Shown here piece by piece: positions 6,001 through 15,497 of a DNA stretch of 47,084 nt. Position 1 is the first letter of the stretch; every line of letters starts with the position of its first letter. The notes beneath the pieces are model-generated. The model did no database searches. It saw only the letters and a list, made by a program, of their open reading frames with translations, and had not been told where the DNA came from. Source of the DNA: a virus. The DNA lies in IMG/VR virus record IMGVR_UViG_3300048596_000020, positions 1 to 47,084 of that record. The stretch is one strand, 5' to 3'. Made by a program: the position numbers and the translations under genes.

Positions 6001-8250
6001 CTAGAGGCTGTTAAGGACGTTTCCGGTTTCGAAGTCAACCAGCACTTCGCCAGTCGTGAAGTCGGTAAGAACCTCGGACTGTTGCAACGCTCCGATGGTA
6101 AGCGTAGCACTCACTCGCGGTTGGGACGCAATGCCCGTGTAGCCAATCGCTTTCACGCTGGCGATCCAGTCTCCCGGCAACACGTTGGGCACTTCGTACA
6201 GCGTGCCGCGCACGCGCACCAGCGGCGTCCACTCTTCCAGGTTGCGGCGCAGGGAAATCTCGTAGCGCAGCGCAGTGGGCACCTGATCCCACGCTACCGA
6301 CAGCACGTTGCGCGCAGTGGGTCCGTCATACACCGTGCGCGTGGTCAGCGTCACGGTGGCGGGCGCGGCCTGCACACGCGAAGGTTTCTGCGCGGGGTCT
6401 TGCGGCTGGATGGTGATGCCGAAGTCGGACGCTTCGAACTTGGCCGGATCATGCACGATGGCCAGCACGCTGAACGCGATGGACTTTTCATTCGCTTCCT
6501 CGGTCACGCCCAGCACTTTCCACAGCGATGCGGGCGCTTCCTCCGATTCGATAATCCATGCGGCGTCCGTTACTGGCGCAGCGTCGAACGCGGGGCTGAC
6601 AGTGATCGTGCTTGCACCAACTGCACTGACCGGACGCGTCTGCGAAATGCCGGTCGGCAGGATCACGGTCAGGTTGAAACCGACCGCAACCGTGGGCATG
6701 ACATCGGGCGTGATTACGCTGGTAGTCGCGGCACGCACACGCCCGCCCCGGCGCGCGGCATCGCGCAACCGATCAGCGATGCGAATGATATGGCCTGGCT
6801 GCGGGATCGTGCCGTCCAGCCCCACGCCGAAGGTGACAGTGTTCGTTTCCAGCCGTTCACTCAGCAGCGCCCACACGCCGCAGCGATGCGCCTGGCCCTG
6901 CGATGACGCACCGATAGCCGTCATCGACAGTTGCTGGATGCCGTAACGCGCGATGCCATCTTCATCGGGAACGTACTCCACCTTGCCGCGCCCGAAGTCG
7001 CTGGGATCGCCCCACGACACCAGCGCAACCGTGTGCCGCGCCTGCCGCGACGAACCTTGATACGAGAACCGTCCGTTGATGACGTTGGAGTTGTTGAAGG
7101 TATAGACCGGATCGGCGGGCCTGTCCGCGATGGCCATGATTTTGCCAGCCGCCCAAAAGCTGATGCCGCGAAACACGCTGGCCAGGTCTTGCATGACCTT
7201 GTACGCATCGGCTTGCTTCTGCAGGTACAGGTCGCAAGTAAAGCGCGGCTCGCTGCCGCCAAGTCCATCGTCAACCAGTTCGTCGCAATACTGGCCGATC
7301 TGATACAGGCTCCACTTGTCAACCTGCGCGTCGGCCAGGAAGCGGCCCAGGCCATAGCGATAGTTGGTCGCCATATCGAAGTAAATCCACGCGGGATTGT
7401 TCGTCCATGCAACCTTGAACGTGCCGTCCCATGAGCCAGTGTAGATGCGCGTGATCGGATCGTAGTTCGCGGGCACGCGGATGATGCGGCCCTTCAAGCG
7501 ATAGGCGCGCGTGGGGATCGCGCGGAACTGCGATGCGTCGATGCGCAGGCCCACTACCGCGCTGTTGGGCATGCGCAGGTTGGCGCGGATCAACTCGGTG
7601 TAGCTGACCACGCTGGTCTGATCCTGAATGTATTGCGTGTTCGCTTCCGGCGTGATCCGGCGCACGCGCAACAGCCAGTTGGTAGTCGCCTCGGGCAACA
7701 CGATGACGTAGGAACGCTCGTAAGGCGATGACGCCTTGCCGTTGAACTCGTCGCGCAGTATTTCCGTGTAGCCGCCACCGTCCACGGACAAGTCGATAGC
7801 GAACTCGACAACGTAGCCGTTGGTGTCGTCAGTCTCGGGATCAACTTCGGACAGCGCAGCAACCGCCAGGCGCACACGCACGCCGGTCAGCGCAGTGTTC
7901 GTGAAGTTATGCGTCCAGGGCGTAGTTGTTTCCAGCAGCACGCCGACTGCAGTTTCGCTTTCGACTTCGGGGAAGCTGTCAAGCGGTTCCTGGTACTGAG
8001 TGCCGGAACGGATGTCAACGTACACATTCTTGAAGTTGAAGCTGCCATCGGGATTCTGCAGCGGCGTTTCATCCAGGTAAATATCCTGCAGCCCGTTCTC
8101 AAACATTTCGCACTCGCCTTCACTCAGCAAGTCGATGATGCGAGCGTAGGCAACGGAATGCAGAGTGTCCGGCGCTTCAACAGGCGTGTGCTGTTCTTCC
8201 GTGGGCGCTTTGCCCATGCCGCCCGAACCACGGATCATGCTGTCATCCAT
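6001..8250 (-). CDS. J: Central tail-tip/host-specificity protein J
   Basis: Homologue of lambda gpJ, the hub protein of the tail tip. Seen: YARIIDLLSEGE, the core FENGLQDIYLDETPLQNPDG and VDIRSGTQYQEPLDSFP stretches, and conserved receptor-side beta domains through about residue 600. A fibronectin III-like module follows at about 615-710 (LSVAWDQVPTALRYEISLRR). At 749 aa it is about 380 residues shorter than lambda gpJ and ends just after the FN3 module. Receptor recognition is therefore probably carried by the separate fibre genes downstream. It follows the I-like gene after 3 bp. Confidence 0.92.
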   Translation of the reverse strand: MDDSMIRGSGGMGKAPTEEQHTPVEAPDTLHSVAYARIIDLLSEGECEMFENGLQDIYLDETPLQNPDGSFNFKNVYVDIRSGTQYQEPLDSFPEVESETAVGVLLETTTPWTHNFTNTALTGVRVRLAVAALSEVDPETDDTNGYVVEFAIDLSVDGGGYTEILRDEFNGKASSPYERSYVIVLPEATTNWLLRVRRITPEANTQYIQDQTSVVSYTELIRANLRMPNSAVVGLRIDASQFRAIPTRAYRLKGRIIRVPANYDPITRIYTGSWDGTFKVAWTNNPAWIYFDMATNYRYGLGRFLADAQVDKWSLYQIGQYCDELVDDGLGGSEPRFTCDLYLQKQADAYKVMQDLASVFRGISFWAAGKIMAIADRPADPVYTFNNSNVINGRFSYQGSSRQARHTVALVSWGDPSDFGRGKVEYVPDEDGIARYGIQQLSMTAIGASSQGQAHRCGVWALLSERLETNTVTFGVGLDGTIPQPGHIIRIADRLRDAARRGGRVRAATTSVITPDVMPTVAVGFNLTVILPTGISQTRPVSAVGASTITVSPAFDAAPVTDAAWIIESEEAPASLWKVLGVTEEANEKSIAFSVLAIVHDPAKFEASDFGITIQPQDPAQKPSRVQAAPATVTLTTRTVYDGPTARNVLSVAWDQVPTALRYEISLRRNLEEWTPLVRVRGTLYEVPNVLPGDWIASVKAIGYTGIASQPRVSATLTIGALQQSEVLTDFTTGEVLVDFETGNVLNSL

Positions 8251-8253
8251 TTA

Positions 8254-9765
8254 TCACCGCCCGAAAAGCATAAGAGCGTAAGTAGCATAACCGGGAAGGT
8301 CCAGGTTCCAGTTGTCGCCAGCGTCGATGCTGGTGCGCACCTGGAACGCGCTGCCCGCTCCGCCTTCGGCAAACACAACGACATCGCCCATGCACTTCGC
8401 CTGGTGCGCCTGCCAACTCGTAGTGACCTGTACCAGGTTCCACGCAACGCCCATGTTGGTGCTGCGATAGATTCCGTGTGCGTTGAACTGCACATACCAG
8501 GCGTCATTGTTGTTGCCGCAGATGGCCCAGGCGTGCGTACCGACTTCTGCTGCAGGAATGCCAGCATCAAGCCAGGTCTGCCCGTCCAGCGAATACTCCA
8601 AGACATCAAAGGAACTCAGGAACACGGTGCCGGTGAAGTTCACAGCTTCGCCGCGCGCACCGTATGGACCGTGCCAAGCGTTACCGTCAACCGACCAGAA
8701 CTTGCCGCCGTCGCCGCCCGCAACATAGCGTCCGTTGCCGTGCGTAAGCGAAGTGATGCTGCTCCCCATCACAGAACCGGCGCTGATAGAGAACGTGCGG
8801 CCACCGTCATCGGACACTGCCCAATAGACAGGTGCCAGGAAAGTGTTTTCAGTCAGTGCGATGACAACCTGGCCGAAGTTGTTGGACGCTACCGCTTGCA
8901 CATGCTGACCCGGCAACGCGCCGCCCACGCCGGTCAGGTTGGCGGTCTTGATCCAGGTGCCAGTTACGCCGCGATAGGTGGAAACGTAGACATAGCCATC
9001 GGATGCGTAGCAGCAAACTTCGTCGCCGTTGGTCGCACCGTGACGCAACGTGATCGCGCCAGCCATGACATCGGACAGGTCGTACTCGTTGAACTCGACG
9101 CCATCCTCGGTCGTGCGGAACTTGCGCAGACCGCCCGCAAGTCCGATGGCGGGAATCGTGTTGTCGCCAATCGGAACATCCGTGCTGATGCCTGCGCTGA
9201 CCACTGCGCTGCCGCACCACGGATTGCCATAGGCAACCGGCACACAGTTGCCCTGCGCTTGCGTGTTCACGGGGCCATTGAATGCGTAGTTAGGTTCGTT
9301 CTCTACCTTGTCTTTGCTCTTCGGGTCTTTCGGCTGCGGCGACAGCAACTGCACCACGCCGCCCAGCGCCATCGCTACGCCCGCGTTGAACAGTGCTGCA
9401 GCGAACAGCCCGCCCGCGCCTGGCAGCAGGAAGCTGACACCGATCAGCACCACACCGATGATGATGGAAAACAGACCGCCGCTCTTCGATCCCATGATGA
9501 TCGGCGCGATGCGGATGTCGTTGTTGGCGCGGAAGTGCAACTGCTCTTCGGGGATGTTGCGCTTGCCGATGAATACTGCGAAGCCGATGCCGTGATCCTT
9601 GGCGTTCATCAGGTACGCTTCGAAGCCATCCAGCAGCACGCACAGCGCACGCACGGCTTCCGCAGCGGAGTCAACCGCCAGCCGATGCACGCGCCCGAAG
9701 CGCACGCCGAACTCGCCGTACAGGCGGATGGTGCGCAACGACTCGTAGAGGGGTTTCGTGGTCAC
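8254..9765 (-). CDS. I: Tail assembly protein I fused to an Asp-box beta-propeller
   Basis: Residues 1-195 match lambda tail assembly protein I: RTIRLYGEFGVRFGR, a Gly/hydrophobic segment at about 97-141, and the end motif FNGPVNTQAQGN...VPVAYG. Lambda gpI ends near here, but this protein continues for about 310 residues. The extension holds repeated BNR/Asp-box motifs S-x-D-x-G-x-T-W: SDDGGRTF (318), SVDGNAW (358), SLDGQTW (392), STNMGVAW (435) and SIDAGDNW (479), plus a weaker one near 262. Asp boxes mark blades of sialidase-type and photosystem-assembly-type propellers. No sialidase catalytic Arg triad or FRIP motif is evident, so binding or structure is more likely than hydrolysis. Confidence 0.85.
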   Translation of the reverse strand: MTTKPLYESLRTIRLYGEFGVRFGRVHRLAVDSAAEAVRALCVLLDGFEAYLMNAKDHGIGFAVFIGKRNIPEEQLHFRANNDIRIAPIIMGSKSGGLFSIIIGVVLIGVSFLLPGAGGLFAAALFNAGVAMALGGVVQLLSPQPKDPKSKDKVENEPNYAFNGPVNTQAQGNCVPVAYGNPWCGSAVVSAGISTDVPIGDNTIPAIGLAGGLRKFRTTEDGVEFNEYDLSDVMAGAITLRHGATNGDEVCCYASDGYVYVSTYRGVTGTWIKTANLTGVGGALPGQHVQAVASNNFGQVVIALTENTFLAPVYWAVSDDGGRTFSISAGSVMGSSITSLTHGNGRYVAGGDGGKFWSVDGNAWHGPYGARGEAVNFTGTVFLSSFDVLEYSLDGQTWLDAGIPAAEVGTHAWAICGNNNDAWYVQFNAHGIYRSTNMGVAWNLVQVTTSWQAHQAKCMGDVVVFAEGGAGSAFQVRTSIDAGDNWNLDLPGYATYALMLFGR

Positions 9766-10505
9766 GGCAGATACCTGATGATGCGGCGGGTTTTTTCCTG
9801 GTACATGGAATTGCGGTAAGGACTGATCATCGACAGGTGCCCGTACATGTGGTGGAGCATCTGATCCTCGCCAACGAACACGCCCGCATGGTTGGCGAAG
9901 GGAGCGCGAATTTGCATCAGCGCAACATCGCCCACGCGGATGATGTCATCGCGCACTTCCTTGAAGCCCGCCAATTCATACTGAGCGTACAGGTCCATTG
10001 CTGGCCCAAATTTATCGTTCCAGAAATTATCGTGCCGCTCAAAATCCAGCAGTTCGATATTCCGCTCGCGCTTGTACCAGTCCCGCAGCAGCGTGTAACA
10101 GTCTAGGACGCCGAAAAAGAACTCCCGGCCTACGAGGGGGGCTTCGTACCCGCTCGGTGCCCACATGAAGTCTCCTACGATGCGCGGCACGGCATCCTCG
10201 GGCTGTTTCCAGACGGCCACGATGAACCAGGGTTTATTGGACTTTTCGCAGGCGACCTTATCGCCCTGGGACGGACGCGCCGGGATATTCGGATGGCTAT
10301 GCACCACGCAAGTAATTTCGCCGCGCTCTTCCGCGTCGGCGTAGTCCATCGGATGAATTGCGAAATGCTCGTTGACGGTGCGCGCGATGTTGCGGCAGGG
10401 CAGATAAATTTCGCCCGCTGCCGTATCCACCACCAGGCCGCACGCCTCGCGCGGGAAGTCGCGCAGCGCATGCGCGTCGATGGCTTGGCGAGTCTCGGGA
10501 TTCAT
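9762..10505 (-). CDS. K: Tail tip protein K: JAMM plus NlpC/P60 peptidase domains
   Basis: 247 aa with the lambda gpK arrangement. The N-terminal Mov34/JAMM-type metallopeptidase domain has Glu20, the motif H69-S-H71-P, Ser79 and Asp82, so the zinc site is complete. The C-terminal NlpC/P60 domain has LDCYTLLRDWY (catalytic Cys136) and NHAGVFVG (His206). It probably acts in tail-tip assembly and in local peptidoglycan cleavage at DNA entry. ATGA-type overlaps with its neighbours keep the lambda order M-L-K-I-J. Confidence 0.92.
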   Translation of the reverse strand: MNPETRQAIDAHALRDFPREACGLVVDTAAGEIYLPCRNIARTVNEHFAIHPMDYADAEERGEITCVVHSHPNIPARPSQGDKVACEKSNKPWFIVAVWKQPEDAVPRIVGDFMWAPSGYEAPLVGREFFFGVLDCYTLLRDWYKRERNIELLDFERHDNFWNDKFGPAMDLYAQYELAGFKEVRDDIIRVGDVALMQIRAPFANHAGVFVGEDQMLHHMYGHLSMISPYRNSMYQEKTRRIIRYLP

Positions 10506-11197
10506 ACGCGGATCAACCCTGCTGCGGGGAACGCTCCCGTGGGCAGCTTACCAGCTTCGCCAAAGCGCAATTTGCAACTGGTCAGCCGACCGCCGCAGCG
10601 ATCCAGCAAAGGGTCCGCAGTGGGCGTGTCATCGCGCTTGGCAACGGGCGGGCCGCTGTAGGTGCAATTCGGTCCACGGTAGCCGCCGATGGCCAGCCAC
10701 GAACACACGTTGGCGATGATCAGCCGACCGGGAAGTTGCGCGTTGCTGAACTCCATCGCGCTCGCCAGTTCGAACTCCACCGCTTCGGGCGTTTCGTTGG
10801 TCTTGCGATCCACGAACCACAACTCGGCGGGGAACTGCTGGTCGGGATCGGCGTCTGGATTGATGCCGCCCGGAAAATTTACTGCGTCCAGATATTTCTT
10901 GAACGTGCGGCGGCGGATAAGCACCGCGCCAACCAAATCTTCATACAGCATGCACAGCGACGAGATAGAGCCGTTGATGTTGCCCACGCTCAGACGCGGA
11001 CGCGGCGGTTGCGCGCCAGTGCGCGCGAAGCCTTCCGCCTTGATCGCCCACGGTCCATAGTCCTCGCCGTTCCACACGATCAGGCCATCACTGTGACCGT
11101 GGAAGCGCATGTAGTCCGCACCGAATGCCGTACCGTCCAGTTCGAACAGTTCGATGATCGCACCCGGCTCCAATTTCTGCTGGTCGGATTCGATCAC
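10502..11197 (-). CDS. L: Minor tail protein L (Fe-S tail-tip protein)
   Basis: 231-aa homologue of lambda gpL, part of the tail-tip hub. It has the diagnostic N-terminal LEPGAIIELFELDGTAFG and the C-terminal cysteine pattern Cys165, Cys178, Cys201, Cys208, which corresponds to the four cysteines that bind an iron-sulfur cluster in lambda gpL. It lies between M and K with short overlaps on both sides. Confidence 0.92.
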   Translation of the reverse strand: MIESDQQKLEPGAIIELFELDGTAFGADYMRFHGHSDGLIVWNGEDYGPWAIKAEGFARTGAQPPRPRLSVGNINGSISSLCMLYEDLVGAVLIRRRTFKKYLDAVNFPGGINPDADPDQQFPAELWFVDRKTNETPEAVEFELASAMEFSNAQLPGRLIIANVCSWLAIGGYRGPNCTYSGPPVAKRDDTPTADPLLDRCGGRLTSCKLRFGEAGKLPTGAFPAAGLIRV

Positions 11198-11526
11198 GGC
11201 ACGAACACCTGATAGAACTCAACATTGAGCGTCCAGAAGCCGCCGCCCTGATGCACGGGCTTGAACGCATCGCACTGGTAGTAACCCTGCGCAGTGAACG
11301 GCGGCGTCCAGAAGAACGACTGCCCCTTGTGTGTGCGCAGGAAGTCGATGATGGTCTGCATTTCCTGGTAGTACGCACCGACGCGCACGCTCCACTTTTG
11401 CACTTCGGCATTGATGCCCAGCGGCGCGGTCTGCTGATAGCCGTCGCCAAACTGCACCTTGGACAGCGTGAAGTCGCCGCCGCCGTTGGAATCGGCGTGT
11501 GCTTTCCAAACGAAGGTGTCGGTCAT
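11194..11526 (-). CDS. M: Minor tail protein M
   Basis: 110 aa starting at ATG 11526, which overlaps the tape-measure stop (ATGA); an upstream in-frame start lies inside the tape measure gene and is not needed. Matches lambda gp[21 protein letters not shown], a [10 protein letters not shown] motif and a C-terminal [10 protein letters not shown] strand. It joins the tape measure to the tail-tip complex. Confidence 0.9.
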   Translation of the reverse strand: MTDTFVWKAHADSNGGGDFTLSKVQFGDGYQQTAPLGINAEVQKWSVRVGAYYQEMQTIIDFLRTHKGQSFFWTPPFTAQGYYQCDAFKPVHQGGGFWTLNVEFYQVFVP

Positions 11527-14500
11527 GCTGCGCGTACTCCTGCGCGCCACAGCGAACCGCCAGGACGCATTTGATCTTCGACTTCGCGCTTGGCCACGCG
11601 CTGCATGTGATTGCTGAATTCTGCGTACAAGGCTTTCTCGTCGCCTTCGCTGGTAGTTTTCGTATCGGAACTGCCATCGGAGTAGACGTTGGTTTCAACC
11701 TTCATGTTGACCATGTTGCCGGTGCCCGATGCGCGCACGCCCAGCTTGCCATCCGCGCCACGTTCCAGCGGCATCACAGCTTCCGCGCCAGCTTCGCCCG
11801 CCACGCCGAACTGACCGCCGCGCGCGAACTTGAACATCGTGGGCCGGGTCAGCACGGTGTTGCTCGGCAGCGTGGTACCGCTGGTGAACGGATTGCCCTT
11901 CGCATTCGGCACCAGGTTGCTCGGCACATGCCCGCTGGAACTGCCAAGGATGGACGAGCCGCCAAGGAACGCTTCAACGAACATCAGCACCGCGCGCTTG
12001 GCAAAGAACTTCACCAGTTCACTCAGGATGTCGGCCAGCAGTTTCTTGATGTTCGCGTGGCTAGTGAGCGCGAACTCGGCCAGCGCATCCGACGCAGTAT
12101 CCAGCGACTTCGTTGTGATCGCCGCGATCTGCGCAGCAACATTCTTGGTGCTGTCAATCCAGTCGGTGATGCCGCTCTTCAAGCCGTTCAACCAGTCGGC
12201 TTCGGCAATGCGCATCGCATCGTAGCCATTGGTGACGATTTCGACTTCGCGCTTGGTCGCCTCTTCGCGCAGCTTCACTTCACGGTCGTATTCCGACTGG
12301 TCAATGCGGCCCGTGCGCAACTCTGCCGCCAGCTTTTTGATTTCGTCGGAGCGATGACGGTATGCGCCAGCGATGCGCTCCTGCAGTTCCCACTCCTGTT
12401 TTCCTTGACCGATCGCACGCACCTGCGCGTCGAACTGATCAGCGAGAACATCGTTGGAATCGTTGAGTGCGTCGGCGTACTGGCGAATCGACTCTTCGCG
12501 CTGCGCGTTGTAGTCCTGCTCTTGGATCGTGAGGATCGCCAGCTTGGTTGCGCTGTCCGCACGCACCTTCGCCAACTGCGCTTCCAGTTCACCGATTTTG
12601 CGCAGCGTATCGACCGAATCCTTGCCCGCGACATTGCGCCCGCGCAGCGCGGCAATCTCGCCTTCCAGCGCCTTTTCCTGCGAAGCCAGGCTCTGCTCGG
12701 TGAAGCCGCGAATGCCGGTGTAATACTCTTCGGCGCTGATCAGGCGCGCAGCGTACTGCGCCTGCAGAATTTGCGTGCCGTTCTGGATCGCATCCTGCTC
12801 TTGCAACAGGATGTCTTTGAATTCCTGCAGGTCCGCTTTCGACTGCGCGTTGGCCAGCGAGCGCGCGGCACCCGCGCCGGATTTGTTCTTGCGCGCCTGC
12901 GCTTCCGCGAATGCCTTTTCGGACGCATCGACTGCATCCCAAACCTGAGTGACATCTATCAACCCGGCTTTCACCGCCGCATTGCCGTTGACGCGGATGC
13001 GATTCAGTTCTTCGTTCTGGCGCTGCTGATCGGTCAGGTTGCCTTTGACTTCCTGCTGGAAGCGCAGGTAAGCATCCTGTTCCTGTTTGGTAACAGGGTC
13101 TTTGGCGGCGAGCGGCGCACGCGGCGCAGCCTTTTTCTGCGGCTCGTTGCCCAGGAACTGAAAGATACTGAACTGGTCTTGGAAGCCCAGCGTGGCGCGC
13201 ATGTTCTCTTCGGACAACGCCTCGCTAAAGAACTTCAACGCGGCATCGCCAGCATCGCCAGCATTTTTCTTGATGTTCAGCCACGCCCGCGCGATAGAGG
13301 ACAAGTTCTCCGTCGCTGCAGGCGCACGCGTTTCGATGGCGTCGGCGTAGGCGTCCCACAGGATTTTGGCCGCGCCCGCAGCATCGCCAGAGCGATTCAT
13401 CGCTTCGATTTGCTTGTACTGCTCGGCGGTCAGGAAGTTGGTCACGCCGGTCAAGTCACCGACTGCGTTGTTCAACTTCTGGATCGCGGCGACCGGATCG
13501 TCACCGATGGCGGCGAAGTCCTGAATGGTCTGCTGGACGGAGCGGCCCGTCGCCTCTTCCATTTCCAGCGCAGCCTTGCTGACCTGTGCGATCTGCTCGG
13601 CAGTGAAGCGACCCGTGGCCGCGACCGACGCCACCACTGCCGACGCATGACGCTCCGATGCGTTCGTGGTGTCATCCAGCGTTTTCGCCATCGCGGCCAA
13701 CTGCTCGCTAGTCGTGTTCGCGGCGTTGCCGGTCAGCAACAGTGCGTTCTCCAACTTGCCCTGCTGGTCTTGCGCTTGCGTGATCGCGTAGGCGAACGCT
13801 GCAATCGCTGCAGCGGATACCGTGATCGGATTGACCAGGCCCAGCAGCGCGCTACCTAGCGCACGCGCGGCGGGCACCACGCCGCCGAATACATCCTTCA
13901 ACTGACCGCCCTGCTGCAGCAGCACAGTGAGCGGATTCTGGCCACCCTGCAGCGACACGAAAATATCGGTCATCTGCGCAGGCACCTGGCGCAGAGCCGC
14001 AGCAGTTTGCTTCGCGCTCAGACCGTAGGCGTTGAACGCGATGCCACCGCGAGTGAGCGCGACTTCCTGTTCTTTCAGCTTGGCGATGAACGGCGCAGCG
14101 GCGTTGGTCACGCCCAACTCCGCTGCCTTCATTTCCAGCAGTTCAGAGCGCGTCTTGCCGACAGCGGCAGCTTGCGACTGCAGCGATGCGACGAACTGCT
14201 GACCCTGCGCTGCCTGCGCCTCTGCAGCTTCAAGCGCATGGAACTGATCGGTAAGCGCGGCAACGACACGCTTCTGTTCGATCAGGTGCGCATTGCGTGC
14301 GGCTTCCTGCGCATTGATCGCGCCCGATGCGGCATGCTCGCGCTGCAGGGCAAGCAAGGCTTCCTGATCGGCCAGTCGCTTGACTGCGCGGGCTTCCGCT
14401 TCGATGGCTTCGCGCGCAGCTTCGGTGCGCAGCGAGTTTGCCGCAGCCTTCGCCTTGGCCTGCATCGCAACCCACGATGCGCCCAACTCGTCCGTGACGC

Positions 14501-14816
14501 GCGCGGTAGCAGCGATGTCCTCGCGCGTGGCGTTGATGCGCGTAGCAGCGGCCACCAGGAACTTCGCATCCACGCCCTGCATCGCAGCGCGCAGGATTTT
14601 GGTTTCGTCGGCGCTCTTGCCGATGATTTCCGTGTAGTTGGCCAGCGAGGTTGCCGCTTTCTTCTGCGCGGCAGTCATGCCCGTAAAGGCTTTCTGCGCC
14701 TCGTCGCCCAGCACGCCAACGCGGCTCTTTGCGCGCTCTACGCGTGCCTCGTAATCGGCGGTATCGACCGACAGAGTGAGGTAGGCAGTACCGAGTGATT
14801 CGCCTTGATTCGCCAC
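11523..14816 (-). CDS. H: Tail tape measure protein
   Basis: 1097 aa, long and helical, Ala/Gln/Glu/Lys-rich coiled coils. The start resembles prophage tape-measure families ([20 protein letters not shown]). There is a hydrophobic stretch near residue 330 ([19 protein letters not shown]) and a C-terminal hydrophobic/Gly-rich region ([19 protein letters not shown]). GTG 14816 is preceded by AAAGGGAG. At about 0.15 nm per residue the tail would be near 165 nm. An intrinsic terminator lies just upstream, between the chaperones and this gene. Confidence 0.95.
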   Translation of the reverse strand: MANQGESLGTAYLTLSVDTADYEARVERAKSRVGVLGDEAQKAFTGMTAAQKKAATSLANYTEIIGKSADETKILRAAMQGVDAKFLVAAATRINATREDIAATARVTDELGASWVAMQAKAKAAANSLRTEAAREAIEAEARAVKRLADQEALLALQREHAASGAINAQEAARNAHLIEQKRVVAALTDQFHALEAAEAQAAQGQQFVASLQSQAAAVGKTRSELLEMKAAELGVTNAAAPFIAKLKEQEVALTRGGIAFNAYGLSAKQTAAALRQVPAQMTDIFVSLQGGQNPLTVLLQQGGQLKDVFGGVVPAARALGSALLGLVNPITVSAAAIAAFAYAITQAQDQQGKLENALLLTGNAANTTSEQLAAMAKTLDDTTNASERHASAVVASVAATGRFTAEQIAQVSKAALEMEEATGRSVQQTIQDFAAIGDDPVAAIQKLNNAVGDLTGVTNFLTAEQYKQIEAMNRSGDAAGAAKILWDAYADAIETRAPAATENLSSIARAWLNIKKNAGDAGDAALKFFSEALSEENMRATLGFQDQFSIFQFLGNEPQKKAAPRAPLAAKDPVTKQEQDAYLRFQQEVKGNLTDQQRQNEELNRIRVNGNAAVKAGLIDVTQVWDAVDASEKAFAEAQARKNKSGAGAARSLANAQSKADLQEFKDILLQEQDAIQNGTQILQAQYAARLISAEEYYTGIRGFTEQSLASQEKALEGEIAALRGRNVAGKDSVDTLRKIGELEAQLAKVRADSATKLAILTIQEQDYNAQREESIRQYADALNDSNDVLADQFDAQVRAIGQGKQEWELQERIAGAYRHRSDEIKKLAAELRTGRIDQSEYDREVKLREEATKREVEIVTNGYDAMRIAEADWLNGLKSGITDWIDSTKNVAAQIAAITTKSLDTASDALAEFALTSHANIKKLLADILSELVKFFAKRAVLMFVEAFLGGSSILGSSSGHVPSNLVPNAKGNPFTSGTTLPSNTVLTRPTMFKFARGGQFGVAGEAGAEAVMPLERGADGKLGVRASGTGNMVNMKVETNVYSDGSSDTKTTSEGDEKALYAEFSNHMQRVAKREVEDQMRPGGSLWRAGVRAA

Positions 14817-14830
14817 GCCTCGACTCCCTT

Positions 14831-14856
14831 TAAGAAAACCCCGCCGTAGCGGGGTT
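14831..14856 (-). terminator. Intrinsic terminator between tail chaperone GT and tape measure
   Basis: Perfect 8-bp stem AACCCCGC/GCGGGGTT with a 4-nt loop (14837-14856), followed on the leftward transcript by TTCTTA. It overlaps the GT stop codon and lies about 20 bp before the tape-measure start. It should reduce read-through into the tape measure and tail tip genes compared with the abundant tube and capsid genes. Confidence 0.8.
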
Positions 14857-15492
14857 ATTTGCTCAGATGCAGTAGCGCCGCGCGTTCGATGGTACGAAGG
14901 TCATCAATGAAATCATCGAACTCTTCACCGACAACCCCTTTGCGATCTAGTGCATGGTGAAAAACATTCATATCCAGGGCCACCACTCCGTTCATGCCGA
15001 CTCGCCATTGCGTTGAGTACGTCACATACAGGTTGATGACATCCCAATGTTCCTCCCAAACTTCAACGCACGGTTCTGGAAAATCCGATTCGCGGTACTG
15101 CGGACTAGCCCTCAACTCTGCGGCGGTTGGCTTGCGCCAGTAAATTGCGTCAACCGCCGCTTCTAGTTTTTTGCTTTGTCCACCTTGCGCGCATCGTGGA
15201 AGCCCTTGATCACGCCCAGCAGGATGCCGGGGCGATCATCTTCCATTTCCTTGATGCCTTCGATGGTCAACGGATACTCCGAATCCCACGATTCCACCAT
15301 CGACAGAACAACGCCCGGAATGCCGTCGCCGGGATCGTCTGCGTTTTCCAGTTGCGCCAACGCCTTGTTCAACGTGGCTTCCACTTCGCTTTGGCGGCGA
15401 TTGTGGTAGGTCACTTCGAACGTGACGGTTTCCCCCTGACCAGTGATGGTCAGGAGGGTCGCAATGGTTCCCTTTCGCTGGCGAGTGAGCAT
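14855..15492 (-). CDS. GT: Tail assembly chaperone GT (product of -1 frameshift)
   Basis: Fusion of G (109 aa) with the downstream frame. After a -1 slip at 15166-15172 translation continues CTA-GAA-GCG to the stop at 14855, adding 103 residues for about 212 aa. The T part ([20 protein letters not shown]...) fits DUF1799, the usual T partner. GT binds the tape measure and recruits tube protein during tail assembly and is absent from the mature virion. No independent ribosome site is seen for the T part; the only start-like codon is a TTG inside it. Confidence 0.88.
15120..15172 (-). promoter_or_regulatory. Programmed -1 frameshift signal (slippery site plus hairpin)
   Basis: Slippery heptamer A-AAA-AAC at 15166-15172 sits in the correct phase (gcA AAA AAC), immediately followed by the zero-frame stop TAG. 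After a 5-nt spacer there is a perfect 10-bp GC-rich stem, GCGGCGGTTG (15151-15160) with CAACCGCCGC (15120-15129), and a 21-nt loop. This is the textbook layout for -1 frameshifting between G and T. Confidence 0.9.
15163..15492 (-). CDS. G: Tail assembly chaperone G
   Basis: 109 aa, between tail tube and tape measure as in lambda and HK97. It has a beta-rich N-terminus ([21 protein letters not shown]) and an acidic Asp/Glu-rich middle. It stops two codons after the slippery site (GCA AAA AAC TAG). The stop of the tail-tube gene lies 3 bp before its ATG. Confidence 0.88.
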   Translation of the reverse strand: MLTRQRKGTIATLLTITGQGETVTFEVTYHNRRQSEVEATLNKALAQLENADDPGDGIPGVVLSMVESWDSEYPLTIEGIKEMEDDRPGILLGVIKGFHDARKVDKAKN

Positions 15493-15497
15493 GGCGG

